Of a DNA stretch of 40,281 nt, positions 8,037-16,933 are shown piece by piece. This DNA comes from Nitrosomonas marina. GTDB taxonomy: Bacteria; Pseudomonadota; Gammaproteobacteria; Burkholderiales; Nitrosomonadaceae. Made by a program: the position numbers and the translations under genes. The notes below the pieces were generated by a model that saw only the letters and a program-made list of their open reading frames with translations, did not search any database and was not told the origin of the DNA. How positions within the stretch are numbered: the stretch's first letter is position 1; every line of letters begins with the position of its first letter. The stretch lies in assembly GCF_900111605.1 (NCBI RefSeq), contig NZ_FOIA01000030.1, positions 1 to 40,281 on the forward strand, given 5' to 3'.

Positions 8037-9035
8037 ATGATCGCTCAGCTTGATTCGTCTTACATTAAAATACGACCCTGGAAACTATGGAACCGCATGA
8101 TCAGTTATGCATTGTTTGAAGGAAGACCGGTGACTACGCGCGGACGATGGATCAATCCGCTAGTGTTCGCTCATTTTGCTGTTGAGAAACGGTTGGCCAT
8201 ACAAAAAAAAATTGAAAAACCAGTTTTTATCCTTGGTACCGGCCGCAGCGGCACTACGATACTGGGTGTTGTGTTATCAATGCATCGTGATGTGGGTTTT
8301 CTCAATGAGCCCAAAGCGCTGTGGCACGCAATTCATCCCGGAGAAGACCTTGTTGGCAGTTACAGCCGTAATCATGCACATTACAGACTCAATGCGTCGG
8401 ACGCCTCCGATAGTGTCATCCAGAGTGCGCACAGGATTTACGGCATGTATTTATCCGTCTCTTTTTCACGCCGGGTTATCGACAAGTATCCCGAGTTAAT
8501 TTTTCGCGTTCCTTTCGTAAAAGCGATTTTTCCAGACGCCAAATTTATTTTTCTTACCCGTAATGGTTGGGATACATGCCAGTCCATCGTCGACTGGTCA
8601 AAACACAAGGGAAGGATTAGTGGCAAAGAAACACATGACTGGTGGGGTGTAAATCAGCGTAAATGGCGCCTCTTGACTAGCGAAATTGTGAAAGACCACA
8701 GCGACCTATCACCTTATGCCAGTGAAATGGCAACCTGGGTACATCAGGCCAATATGGCCGCTGTTGAGTGGATCGTCACCATGCGGGAAGGTTTGTCGCT
8801 ATTACAGCAGTTTCCAGATGACATTCATCTTGTCAAGTATGAAACACTTTGTTCTGAACCGCAGAAAACAATGACACAGATTTTAGAATTTCTGGAACTG
8901 GACCAAAACGATTCGCAGTTTTTTCAGTATGTAAACGCCACCTTACATCCCACTGCTGCCAAAGACTCCTATGCGTTAAATCAGGCGATCAGGAAACCTT
9001 TTCGCGAAACCATGCGCGCGTTGGGTTACCTATGA
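8037..9035 (+). CDS. PAPS-dependent sulfotransferase family protein
   Basis: A 332-residue cytosolic sulfotransferase-like enzyme. The 5'-phosphosulfate-binding loop is 'GTGRSGTT' at 67-74, and 'FLTRNGWDTCQS' near residue 180 corresponds to the 3'-phosphate-binding region. This family transfers sulfate from PAPS to a hydroxyl or amine of a glycan or small molecule, releasing pAp. Its position ahead of epsL and epsB, with a second sulfotransferase at 33766 and an APS-kinase fusion at 22294, suggests sulfation of the exopolysaccharide (inference). The ATG has no clear Shine-Dalgarno. The upstream region holds operator copy 1. The substrate cannot be read from sequence. Confidence 0.82.
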   Translation: MIAQLDSSYIKIRPWKLWNRMISYALFEGRPVTTRGRWINPLVFAHFAVEKRLAIQKKIEKPVFILGTGRSGTTILGVVLSMHRDVGFLNEPKALWHAIHPGEDLVGSYSRNHAHYRLNASDASDSVIQSAHRIYGMYLSVSFSRRVIDKYPELIFRVPFVKAIFPDAKFIFLTRNGWDTCQSIVDWSKHKGRISGKETHDWWGVNQRKWRLLTSEIVKDHSDLSPYASEMATWVHQANMAAVEWIVTMREGLSLLQQFPDDIHLVKYETLCSEPQKTMTQILEFLELDQNDSQFFQYVNATLHPTAAKDSYALNQAIRKPFRETMRALGYL

Positions 9036-9053
9036 ATCCTAACAGCTATCCAT

Positions 9054-9081
9054 GGTTGTTATCTAGCCGCATAACACAACC
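9054..9081 (+). terminator. Possible terminator hairpin after the sulfotransferase gene
   Basis: GGTTGTTAT (9054-9062) can pair with ATAACACAACC (9071-9081), with a two-base bulge and a loop of eight. It starts 18 bp after the stop codon. There is no U-run after it, so it may be a weak terminator or a processing site. Confidence 0.35.
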
Positions 9082-9272
9082 AGGCATTCTCTTTCAGTCA
9101 CTAACCTGGTAATTCCAGATATTCTTGTATACAGTCCTGCATCTATCGGTATGGCAGCTGAGTTTGGGCTTTCGCCGGATCATAGTTTAAACCCGTCAAA
9201 GATAAATTTTTCCATATATAGCATTGTTTGTAACTGCCGAACCGGTTGAAATTAACTGTGATACATATTTTA

Positions 9273-10505
9273 ATGTTGTCGACTAGGGGATTATTAAATC
9301 GCGCGCTTCTTGCTGTTGTGCTGCTATTCTTCAACCCGACGGTTTACGCAGAAATTGTCGGAAAATTGATTCGCCCCTTCATAAGTTACGGCATGACGGC
9401 TGATGACAATATACTTCGCATTCGCGACCAAATGGACGCCGAGGCTTTGCTCGGTACCAGTAATCTGTTCGATATTTCGCACCGATTTCTGGGCGGTGCC
9501 GTTATCGACAAACAAATCAGTAGACAGCAATTTCATATAACCGGACACTGGAGCCACACCCGGTTTGAAAAATTCAGTCAGATAAACAACAATGCGTACG
9601 ATTTACAGGGAAACTGGAACTGGTTTCTCGGAAATCGGTTTGAAGGAAACCTGGGCGCTAATTTTAACAGGAGTCAAGCACCTTTCCTGTTTCAGCCCGC
9701 TATAAAAAATATACATAGCCAGCATACTGAATATTTCAATTTTGCCTGGCATTATCATCCCAGCTGGCGGTTACGTGGTGATTATTCGCATTTTAATTTT
9801 GAATCAAGCAATATTGTTCTGCGATTTCAGAATCGTAGAGAGGACCGATTTGAAGGCGGGTTGGATTTTCTGGCGTCAAGCGGCAGTTCAGTCGGCTTGC
9901 AGTACCGGCATATTCGTGGAGAATTTACATCCCCGGTTCAGACGCTTGACAGAATATTTACCGAAAATAATTATAATCAGAATGAAGTCAAAGGCAAAAT
10001 CGATTGGAAATTGACCGGAAAATCGCACCTGAAGTTTTTAGGCGGTTGGGTGCAAAGAAACAATGCATCATTTTCTACCAGTGATTTCAGCGGCTTTAAC
10101 GCGCGTCTGACCTATTTCTGGAAACCCACCGGCAAAATAGGAATAACGTTGAGTGGATGGAGAGAAACGGTTGCGATACAAAGTCTGACGGCCAATTTCA
10201 GCCTGAATACCGGGGGAAGCACAACAACGGTCTGGCAATTTTCGGAAAAAACGAAACTGCAAGGGTATATTTCCTATCTGACACAAAAATTTGATCGCTT
10301 TTCTGTCTTGACGAACCAAACGGATGATCTTGGCAATAATAACAAAATCCTTACTGCATCTCTGGAATTAACATACGCACCATTTTATGGCACTGAAATC
10401 AGCACTGCAGCTGTGCATAACAGTCTATCTTCAAACTCTCCCCTGGGTGGTTTTACAGCTAATGGAGTGACTGTTTCGTTGCGCTATATACTAGGAAGAA
10501 AATGA
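9273..10505 (+). CDS. epsL: EpsL, outer-membrane beta-barrel of the EPS system
   Basis: A ~410-residue exported protein with a signal peptide ('LLNRALLAVVLLFFNPTVYA') followed by alternating aromatic/hydrophobic and polar residues typical of an outer-membrane beta-barrel. The C-terminus 'GVTVSLRYILGRK' fits a last beta strand. It resembles the 'exopolysaccharide biosynthesis operon protein EpsL' family of exosortase-associated EPS loci. Likely role: outer-membrane step of polymer export. The start is uncertain: ATG at 9273, or TTG at 9246, neither with a good ribosome binding site. It overlaps epsB by 4 bp (ATGA), so the two are translationally coupled. Confidence 0.75.
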   Translation: MLSTRGLLNRALLAVVLLFFNPTVYAEIVGKLIRPFISYGMTADDNILRIRDQMDAEALLGTSNLFDISHRFLGGAVIDKQISRQQFHITGHWSHTRFEKFSQINNNAYDLQGNWNWFLGNRFEGNLGANFNRSQAPFLFQPAIKNIHSQHTEYFNFAWHYHPSWRLRGDYSHFNFESSNIVLRFQNRREDRFEGGLDFLASSGSSVGLQYRHIRGEFTSPVQTLDRIFTENNYNQNEVKGKIDWKLTGKSHLKFLGGWVQRNNASFSTSDFSGFNARLTYFWKPTGKIGITLSGWRETVAIQSLTANFSLNTGGSTTTVWQFSEKTKLQGYISYLTQKFDRFSVLTNQTDDLGNNNKILTASLELTYAPFYGTEISTAAVHNSLSSNSPLGGFTANGVTVSLRYILGRK

Positions 10506-11881
10506 AAACATATGACTTGCCGGTAATCGCTTTTTTCAAGTATATCCTGGATCCAACAATAACCTGGAGTGTGTTATTGCTGCTGATCTGGATATTTGAT
10601 GAAACATTCACAAGTCATTATCTTGTATTGATTATTTTAATATTTTTTGTATCCAGCTATGTATATGAGCATACTTCGCTTTATAAAAACTGGCGACAGG
10701 GAAATCTGTTTGCGTATATTCGCAATACGTTCATCGGCTGGTCTATTATTATTGCAATTTTATTATTTCTTGGTCATATAACACATTTCTCGGAGCATTT
10801 TTCCAGACAGGTAATTGTGTCGTGGATGATCGTTACGCCTTTAACGCTTATCGTCAGCCATTTGATTGTCAAATTAATCATCAGTATTCAACGTAACCGG
10901 GGTAAACAGCGGTCTTCTGTCATTATCGGTGTAAATGCAATAAGCCAGAAATTACTTAACTATATTACCACCCAACCCTTATTGTTTATAGAGAATCGCG
11001 GATATTTCGATGATCGGCAGCAACCTAGAATCAGTGGCAACTTTGGGCCATACCTTGGACGAACGAAAGATATCATTTCATATCTTGAGAAAAACAGCAT
11101 CGATATGATCTTTATCAGCCTGCCCATGACTTCCCAGCCGCGCATTCAGCAGATTATCGAGCAGTTTTCAGACACAACCATTTCGATTTATTTTTTGCCG
11201 GATATGTATGTTTTTGATTTACTTCAGGCGCAGGTCGATTATATTGGCGATATGCCAATCGTTTCTCTTGGTGAATCACCCTATTCCGGTATTGATGGTG
11301 TAATCAAAATCGCAAGCGACTATCTGTTCGCCACTCTGATACTGATTTTGCTTTCTCCTTTGATGTTATGTATTGCCATTGCCGTCAAACTGACATCACC
11401 CGGCCCCGTTATCTTCAAACAACGCCGTTATGGCTACAATGGTAAGGAGATCATAGTGTATAAATTTCGCACGATGAACGTAACCGAAAACGGCAATTCT
11501 ATCGTGCAGGCGAAACGGAATGATCATCGGGTCACGAAAATTGGTGCTTTTCTAAGACGGACTTCACTGGATGAGCTGCCGCAGTTTGTCAATGTATTGC
11601 AAGGACGTATGAGTGTGGTCGGACCGCGTCCACATGCGGTCGCCCACAATGAAATGTATCGCAAACTGATCAGAGGTTATATGATGCGCCATAAAACCAA
11701 ACCGGGAATTACCGGCTGGGCGCAGGTGAACGGATGGCGTGGTGAAACAGAAGTTTTGGATAAAATGAAAAAACGCGTCGAACATGACCTGTACTATCTG
11801 AATAACTGGTCAATCTGGCTGGATATATGGATCATTATCCGGACTGTCTGGGTTGTATTGAACAGGAAAAACGCATTCTGA
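10502..11881 (+). CDS. epsB: EpsB-type undecaprenyl-phosphate phosphosugar transferase
   Basis: A 459-residue polyprenyl-glycosylphosphotransferase that would transfer a sugar-1-phosphate (glucose or galactose in relatives) to undecaprenyl phosphate and so start the repeat unit. Four to five membrane segments lie in the first ~130 residues, then a soluble CoA-binding-like region ('SSVIIGVNAISQKLL'). The catalytic bacterial-sugar-transferase domain runs from about residue 268: 'IKIASDYLFATLILILLSPLML', 'GPVIFKQRRYG', 'VYKFRTM', 'RRTSLDELPQFVNVLQGRMSVVGPRP' and 'KPGITGWAQVNGWRGET'. Length and layout match the EpsB/WcaJ group. The start overlaps the end of epsL by 4 bp. Only one other glycosyltransferase is encoded in this window. 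Confidence 0.9.
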   Translation: MKTYDLPVIAFFKYILDPTITWSVLLLLIWIFDETFTSHYLVLIILIFFVSSYVYEHTSLYKNWRQGNLFAYIRNTFIGWSIIIAILLFLGHITHFSEHFSRQVIVSWMIVTPLTLIVSHLIVKLIISIQRNRGKQRSSVIIGVNAISQKLLNYITTQPLLFIENRGYFDDRQQPRISGNFGPYLGRTKDIISYLEKNSIDMIFISLPMTSQPRIQQIIEQFSDTTISIYFLPDMYVFDLLQAQVDYIGDMPIVSLGESPYSGIDGVIKIASDYLFATLILILLSPLMLCIAIAVKLTSPGPVIFKQRRYGYNGKEIIVYKFRTMNVTENGNSIVQAKRNDHRVTKIGAFLRRTSLDELPQFVNVLQGRMSVVGPRPHAVAHNEMYRKLIRGYMMRHKTKPGITGWAQVNGWRGETEVLDKMKKRVEHDLYYLNNWSIWLDIWIIIRTVWVVLNRKNAF

Positions 11882-11962
11882 CTGACAGGGGCGGTTGGAT
11901 AAATCCGGAGATCATTCTTGGCATAATCCCCCTGGTTTGGTATTTGAAACAATGCTGCTGCA

Positions 11963-11999
11963 GAATCAGATAACGATCACCGACGCGTCGATCTGATTC
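11963..11999. terminator. Inverted repeat between convergent genes
   Basis: GAATCAGAT (11963-11971) and ATCTGATTC (11991-11999) form perfect 9-bp arms with a 19-nt loop. It lies between the 3' ends of epsB and the di-heme peroxidase gene and could terminate either, although no U-run follows on either strand. Confidence 0.4.
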
Positions 12000-12029
12000 C
12001 GCAAGCAGGTTTGAAAACGCACTGGTGTG

Positions 12030-14216
12030 TTAATCAAGATAGTATTCAAACGGTTGTAACGGTTCGGCTGAACCTTCAGCGCCTACGGCCGGAATCACCA
12101 GAATTTCATCGGCTGCAAGTGATTCACTCAGGGAACTGGTCGCTTTGATGATATGGTTATCACCTGTGTGACCGTGTGGCACGAACAATTCGGGATGATC
12201 AAACGGCTCTCTCTCGTATCGTACACGTTCATCGGTCAGACTTTTCAAAAAATTAAGCAAATCTTTTAAATGTTGTGGATCTCTCAACTCGGGTTGAGTA
12301 AATACCTTGGCGAATTCTTTGGCATCAACCTCGAAATTGCCACCGCGGGTATAGAATTCTATGGTCTGCTCAAGCGTTGCCATGCCTCCATTGTGCATAT
12401 ACGGTCCAGTCAATTCGATATTTCTGAGCGTAGGTACTTTAAATGAGCCTGTTGCGGCACTCAGAAATCGCTTTCTGTCCGGTTTCTCCAGTTCCGCCTG
12501 AGCTGTTTCTTCGGTAGGGATAAAAGCACCATGTGGGTGAAAGCAATCCACTGTGTCCTGTTTCTGCGGTTGTATGCCGTCCGCACGCGTAAACTTAAAT
12601 TGATGCGGCGTGTCAATGTCCATCGCAATCGGGAAATCCATATCGCACGGTCGTACGTCTTCAACATAAGGGTCGACAACTGCTTCATCGTTACCTGCGA
12701 TAAGCTGCATATACTGGTCGGAAAACGATAATGGATTACCAAATGGATCAGTCCCGCCCAGCCCCGGATCGTTTTCATCAGGTGTTACGCCTGTTCCGTT
12801 AAAGCCGACATCTTGAAACATGTGGCCGCCATTTACGGCCAAAAGCGTCACAACATCAGTGGAACTGATTCGAAACGATTCGTTACCGAATGCATGCGGA
12901 TTGATTTTTTGAAGGATACCGTTGGTTACCACGGCAGCAGATGAAAAATTTGGACCGATGTGGCAGAGTGCGCAGTGTGCCTCGCGAAAAATTTCCATGC
13001 CACGCTGGGCCGATTCGCTGAGATCAACTGGGGTGCCATGCTCGTCGATAGCACTGCGATCGAAGGGTGAATCATCTGAAACAAGCGTGGATTGATACAT
13101 TTGCAGTGCCAATCCGAAAAACATTGCGAAATTGGCCTCAGCCTGCGAGTAGGCCAGACCGTTTCCTGAAGGTGCGCCAAACGGACCGCGCCTGGGGTAT
13201 GACCAGTATTTTGGATTGAACGCATCCATCACCAGTTGTAGATATCGCGTGTTCAATCCTTTTTTCAGTTGCCCCTCGCTGCTGAAAGCAAGGCCGCCCA
13301 GAACACTGTCATTCCAGTGTACAGCCTGATGTTCGAGCGGCATGCGGAACAGCAGTTTTTGACCAAGGTCGGCAAAAGTCCGGTTTTCACAGGCCATTTC
13401 GAAATTGTCCAAAGGCGGAGAAACTGACTGAGAAGCCAGCGATGAGTTGATCAGCCGCATACGCGCTTTTGATACAGTACCGCCTGGTTGCAATACCCAG
13501 ACACCGGCATCGGGATCGCGGTCACCCCACGGACTGCTGCCATTAAAAATGTTATTTGCCCGCCCATCCCAGAAATTACGAAAATTAAACACTGCGTTAA
13601 TGACAGTTGGCGTGTTACGTGGTTCGACCTTGCGCGTACCTATTGCACCAACATGAAATACGGGGTCAGCGCTGCGGTCGCAATTGTCATTGGTACCATG
13701 AAACCAGTTGACCCGATGAAAATTGCCACCATATGTGCCGGCAGACGACACAACATCATTGCTGTTATAGATTACAGCTCCAGTATCAGTGGCCGGATTG
13801 TCGGTATCAAAAAAAGGAAAATCACTTTTTGATAGAGTCGTATTTGGGCCACGAAGTGTACCGTCTTTGCCTATGGAGAACTCTGTTGGCAGAAGGCCAT
13901 CCCTGCCGGTCGGGGAAAGTTGATTTTTAGTACGTCTGTCAGCGCCGGCGTGAAAATGGCACGTAGCACAAGCAACCCCATCACTGCCCACATTCATATC
14001 CCAGAACAATGCTTTGCCCAAAATAATCGCTGCCTCTTTGTCAACAATAACCGGATCGGGACCATCAAGGAGTCCGGGTACTTCCGGAACAGGCGCGTTT
14101 TTCAGCGAAATAGGTATTGGTCCGAAACCATCAGCCAGCACAATTGTGCTGGTATAGAAGGTCAGACAACATATTTTGAACAGATTAATGGTGATTTTTT
14201 TTATTTTCATTAGCAT
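12030..14216 (-). CDS. Di-heme cytochrome c peroxidase / MauG-like protein
   Basis: An exported protein of 728 residues with two c-type heme sites. They are CATCH and CALCH, residues 83-87 and 415-419 counted from the chosen start. A Sec signal peptide covers the N-terminus. 'GPYMHNGGMATLEQTIEFY' near residue 630 is typical of the CcpA/MauG family, and 'RNTPTVINAVFNFRNFWDGRA' also fits. These proteins reduce peroxide or oxidise protein side chains in the periplasm. At 728 residues it is about twice the usual bacterial CcpA length, with large insertions. The ATG at 14216 has an AGGAG Shine-Dalgarno 7 bases upstream; an ORF start at 14243 has none. Its place inside an EPS locus is unusual; there is no obvious redox partner nearby. 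Confidence 0.82.
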   Translation of the reverse strand: MLMKIKKITINLFKICCLTFYTSTIVLADGFGPIPISLKNAPVPEVPGLLDGPDPVIVDKEAAIILGKALFWDMNVGSDGVACATCHFHAGADRRTKNQLSPTGRDGLLPTEFSIGKDGTLRGPNTTLSKSDFPFFDTDNPATDTGAVIYNSNDVVSSAGTYGGNFHRVNWFHGTNDNCDRSADPVFHVGAIGTRKVEPRNTPTVINAVFNFRNFWDGRANNIFNGSSPWGDRDPDAGVWVLQPGGTVSKARMRLINSSLASQSVSPPLDNFEMACENRTFADLGQKLLFRMPLEHQAVHWNDSVLGGLAFSSEGQLKKGLNTRYLQLVMDAFNPKYWSYPRRGPFGAPSGNGLAYSQAEANFAMFFGLALQMYQSTLVSDDSPFDRSAIDEHGTPVDLSESAQRGMEIFREAHCALCHIGPNFSSAAVVTNGILQKINPHAFGNESFRISSTDVVTLLAVNGGHMFQDVGFNGTGVTPDENDPGLGGTDPFGNPLSFSDQYMQLIAGNDEAVVDPYVEDVRPCDMDFPIAMDIDTPHQFKFTRADGIQPQKQDTVDCFHPHGAFIPTEETAQAELEKPDRKRFLSAATGSFKVPTLRNIELTGPYMHNGGMATLEQTIEFYTRGGNFEVDAKEFAKVFTQPELRDPQHLKDLLNFLKSLTDERVRYEREPFDHPELFVPHGHTGDNHIIKATSSLSESLAADEILVIPAVGAEGSAEPLQPFEYYLD

Positions 14217-14535
14217 TATTATTCTCCTGGCTAGTATCTGCACTACTCCGTTGATTTTGGTTTATATTCATTACAAACCAGCAGCTTATTGGTAAACCAT
14301 GATCGTATGATTGTGACTTCAGCGCTATATTTGAATTATAGTAACGTTGTCTGCAGGTCATGATAGAGAATGGCAACTGATGATGTACAAGCAGCTGGAC
14401 AACAAAAATACGCTATAGTCAAGCGGTGTGTGTCGAAGGTACGCGTTCACTTGATTGCGTTTTCATGCGTGTAGAATGAAAAAAGGACTTAACGGATATA
14501 CAATTGTTCCTTATTTTTCACTTCCATTTTTTAAA
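14217..14535. other. Intergenic with candidate peroxidase promoter
   Basis: About 320 bp. On the minus strand a TATAAT box (14335-14340 on the plus strand) lies about 120 bp before the peroxidase ATG, but the -35 region is poor. No other gene or repeat is visible, and no strong terminator follows the PEP-CTERM gene ending at 14536. Confidence 0.35.
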
Positions 14536-15378
14536 TTAATGAACAGATGTCAGGGTGGACGCATTACGGGGCCGATTTCTCACTCGCCATCCGATCAGTC
14601 CCACGCCTGCCAGCAGCATCGCCCATGTATGTGCCTCAGGCACCGCGCTGACAACCAGGTCATATCCGCCGCCTGCAAACGAACCATCTGTCCCGCCGAT
14701 ATAAATGGCATACCATCCGGCGGCGAGTTCATTAAATTCAAGCGTTGCGGAATGGGTGCCGATGCTGCCGGTGACGCCCGCTTCAAATATATTGGTCAGA
14801 CTGACGTCATGGGTGCCGGATTGAATCGTTTCACCCCACCCGGTGCCGGCGGTATAGTTAACCGCTGGATTGGCGACCGCATAGCCAAGTGTTTCAAGTG
14901 CGTTACCGCCCTGACCGTCAGCCATCCATAACGTACCGGTATCACCCATCGCACCGGTAACATTGAATGAGTGCGGCGTTCCAAAACCGGCCGTACTGGT
15001 CTCGCTCAGAAAACCTGCCGTTCCCCCATCAAATTCTGATGCTCCGGTTGCCCACACTGTAAAACCTGGAACAAAGGCTGCATCGCCGTTTACAGCCACG
15101 CTGACATCGGCACCATCCAAATGATTTTGAAAGGTAAACCAGTTGCCTGCATGGCCCCACGCTGAATAATTCAGTAGCGAGTTGTCTGTATAACCCTGTG
15201 GATTCAGTCCTGTGCTTTCAGCTGCTATACTGGTTGAGCTATTATCCAGATGATTTGTAATGGTCCAGGCGCTCGAAGATACAGCACCCGCTGCTTCGGT
15301 ATTTGTGCTGAATAGTGTAACTATTGTTATGAGTGAAGTCTTCACTGTGTGTGAAGTCGATTGTTTAAGATTTCGCAT
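14536..15378 (-). CDS. PEP-CTERM sorted protein, paralogue A
   Basis: A 280-residue exported protein with an N-terminal signal peptide ('TSLITIVTLFSTNTEA') and a C-terminal sorting signal 'VPEAHTWAMLLAGVGLIGWRVRNR'. This has PEA in place of PEP, a common betaproteobacterial variant. The central region, rich in Gly, Thr and aromatic residues, looks like an extracellular beta domain of the type seen in other short PEP-CTERM proteins, with no enzyme motif. It is a close paralogue of the next gene upstream (15951-16790). About 77 residues in the middle are identical. I prefer the ATG at 15378; in-frame TTG codons at 15384 and 15381 are alternatives, with GGGAG just upstream. A riboswitch-like leader and operator copy 2 lie upstream. 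Confidence 0.85.
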   Translation of the reverse strand: MRNLKQSTSHTVKTSLITIVTLFSTNTEAAGAVSSSAWTITNHLDNSSTSIAAESTGLNPQGYTDNSLLNYSAWGHAGNWFTFQNHLDGADVSVAVNGDAAFVPGFTVWATGASEFDGGTAGFLSETSTAGFGTPHSFNVTGAMGDTGTLWMADGQGGNALETLGYAVANPAVNYTAGTGWGETIQSGTHDVSLTNIFEAGVTGSIGTHSATLEFNELAAGWYAIYIGGTDGSFAGGGYDLVVSAVPEAHTWAMLLAGVGLIGWRVRNRPRNASTLTSVH

Positions 15379-15530
15379 CAACAACTATCTCCCTAAAATC
15401 AATGACTGTTGAAGTAACATATAGTGTGTGCCAGTTATTAAATTTTCCACTAGGCATCAGTTTATGAATGATGTGCAAAGAAACACATAGTATTTGCCGC
15501 CATATTCATGTCAGCTACTCCTTATCATTT

Positions 15531-15612
15531 CAGGAGGCAACCCGGCCATCTCGATATGCTTGTGAGACCCGTTGGCTTTCCGGACCCGTTTTACAACGAG
15601 GGTGGTATTGTT
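15531..15612 (-). promoter_or_regulatory. GEMM-like (c-di-GMP-I) riboswitch candidate A
   Basis: Read on the minus strand, this leader has a hairpin CGTT-GTAA-AACG with a GNRA loop, then CCGGAAAGCC, then a second stem in which CGG and TCTC pair with GAGA and CCG, ending GGGTTGCC. This order (GNRA hairpin, AAAGCC junction, second stem ending in GGGTTGCC) is that of the GEMM/c-di-GMP-I riboswitch. In leader B the first stem reads CGCT-GTAA-GGCG, so the pairing is kept by covariation. P1 is weak here, so identity is a prediction. A CTCCT/AGGAG hairpin directly follows and may be the expression platform. Confidence 0.6.
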
Positions 15613-15621
15613 TTACTCTAA

Positions 15622-15627
15622 ATTATC
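15622..15627 (-). promoter_or_regulatory. Candidate -10 box for PEP-CTERM gene A
   Basis: GATAAT on the minus strand, 21 bp downstream of operator copy 2 and about 10 bp before the riboswitch-like RNA. The same arrangement occurs at 17024-17029 and, on the plus strand, at 24415-24420. Confidence 0.5.
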
Positions 15628-15648
15628 TTGAAAGCGACTGGAAATCAA

Positions 15649-15665
15649 TGCGACAAATTGCCGCA
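15649..15665 (-). promoter_or_regulatory. 17-bp palindromic operator, copy 2
   Basis: TGCGACAAATTGCCGCA on the plus strand. The centre would lie at about -42 relative to the start predicted from the GATAAT box, the position of a class II activator site. Confidence 0.65.
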
Positions 15666-15900
15666 TTAAATTGGTTTGACGCACCAGAATGTGCTTCGTA
15701 TTTGGAATTTATTCGCTGTTGCAATACGGGTATGTTTTGCAGGCAGGTATTATTGTTTATGCCTTTCACATTAAACAATCTGGGGGTGGTTTTCTGTTTA
15801 TATAAATTTCCTGATTGCCAGTTTCAGGTTTGGCAATAGAATATCTTTCAGGAGCAACTGCTTTTTGAGTGCTGCAATTGAGTTTGCTGGCAATTCAGTA

Positions 15901-15930
15901 AAGAAAGGACGGTACTAAACGTCCTTTCTT
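15901..15930 (-). terminator. Terminator hairpin after PEP-CTERM gene B
   Basis: Perfect 11-bp arms AAGAAAGGACG (15901-15911) and CGTCCTTTCTT (15920-15930) with an 8-nt loop, starting about 20 bp after the stop codon of the gene at 15951-16790. Confidence 0.65.
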
Positions 15931-15950
15931 AGTTACAGCCAATAATCGAG

Positions 15951-16790
15951 CTAAGCCGGAATCATATTTTCTTCTCGAGGCTGGCTTCTCAAACGCCATC
16001 CGATCAGTCCCAGGCCTGCCAACAGCATTGCCCATGTTTCCGCTTCCGGTACAGCGCTTACAACGAGATCATATCCACCGCCAGCCGTAGCCCCATCGGT
16101 ACCGCCGACATACACGGTATACCAGCCAGCTGCCAGATCATTAAATTCAAGCGTTGCAGAATGTGCACTGGTGCTGCCTGTAATACCCGCTTCAAACGTA
16201 TTGGTCAGGCTGACGTCATGCGCGCCGGATTGAATTGTTTCACCCCACCCGGTGCCGGCGGTATAGTTAACCGCTGGATTGGCGACCGCATAGCCAAGCG
16301 TTTCAAGTGCGTTACCACCCTGACCGTCAGCCATCCATAACGTACCGGTATCACCCATCGCACCGGTAACATTGAATGAGTGCGGCGTTCCAAAACCGGC
16401 CGTACTGGTCTCGCTCAGAAAACCTGCCGTTCCCCCATCAAATTCTGACGCTCCTGTTGCCCAGACCGAAAGCCCAGGAACAAAATTCGCATCACCGTTC
16501 ACGGTTACACTGACATCAGCACCATTCAGAAGATTCTGAAAGGTAAACCAGTCGCCTGTGTGTGCCCAGGCAGAATTATTCAGTGCAGGATTGGTCGTGA
16601 AACTGTTTTTTGAAGCAGCTTCAGAGGCGATAATAGATGTAGAGCCGCTATCCAGTGAATTTGTTGTTGTCCAAGGTTTTGGTCCAACCGCACCGGCCGC
16701 GTCGACACCGGTGCTGAATAATGCGACTACTGCGATCAGTGAAGCCTGGACAGCGAGTGAAGTTGATTGAACATGATTTCTCACTAACAA
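15951..16790 (-). CDS. PEP-CTERM sorted protein, paralogue B
   Basis: A 279-residue exported protein with a signal peptide ('ASLIAVVALFSTGVDA') and a sorting tail 'VPEAETWAMLLAGLGLIGWRLRSQ'. It is a tandem paralogue of the gene at 14536-15378, sharing a 214-bp block (16235-16448) that differs from the other copy at only two bases, whereas the flanking coding sequence is clearly less similar. Start: the Shine-Dalgarno AAGGAG lies 6-7 bases before a TTG at 16790, and that position aligns with the start of paralogue A. An in-frame ATG further upstream (16856 region) lacks a ribosome binding site. Function unknown; presumably surface or matrix located. A riboswitch-like leader and operator copy 3 lie upstream. 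Confidence 0.83.
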   Translation of the reverse strand: MLVRNHVQSTSLAVQASLIAVVALFSTGVDAAGAVGPKPWTTTNSLDSGSTSIIASEAASKNSFTTNPALNNSAWAHTGDWFTFQNLLNGADVSVTVNGDANFVPGLSVWATGASEFDGGTAGFLSETSTAGFGTPHSFNVTGAMGDTGTLWMADGQGGNALETLGYAVANPAVNYTAGTGWGETIQSGAHDVSLTNTFEAGITGSTSAHSATLEFNDLAAGWYTVYVGGTDGATAGGGYDLVVSAVPEAETWAMLLAGLGLIGWRLRSQPREENMIPA

Positions 16791-16933
16791 TTTACTCTCC
16801 TTGTGGTTGATAATTTTTGAATCAGTCAGTGCCATTTGTCCGTAGAGACAAGACACTGGGCTATGAATGATGCTCTGAATTGTAGAAAAAGCATGTTTGC
16901 CATCAAATCTTTCAGCGACTCCCCATCATTCCT

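Noticed and set aside
14455..14931. 158-codon plus-strand open frame antisense to PEP-CTERM gene A
   Set aside because: Composition (many Cys, Arg, His) is that of a shadow frame, and the opposite strand has a clear signal peptide and sorting tail.
15468..15839. 123-codon plus-strand open frame between the PEP-CTERM paralogues
   Set aside because: It reads backward through the riboswitch-like leader and the operator; there is no ribosome binding site and no protein-like composition.
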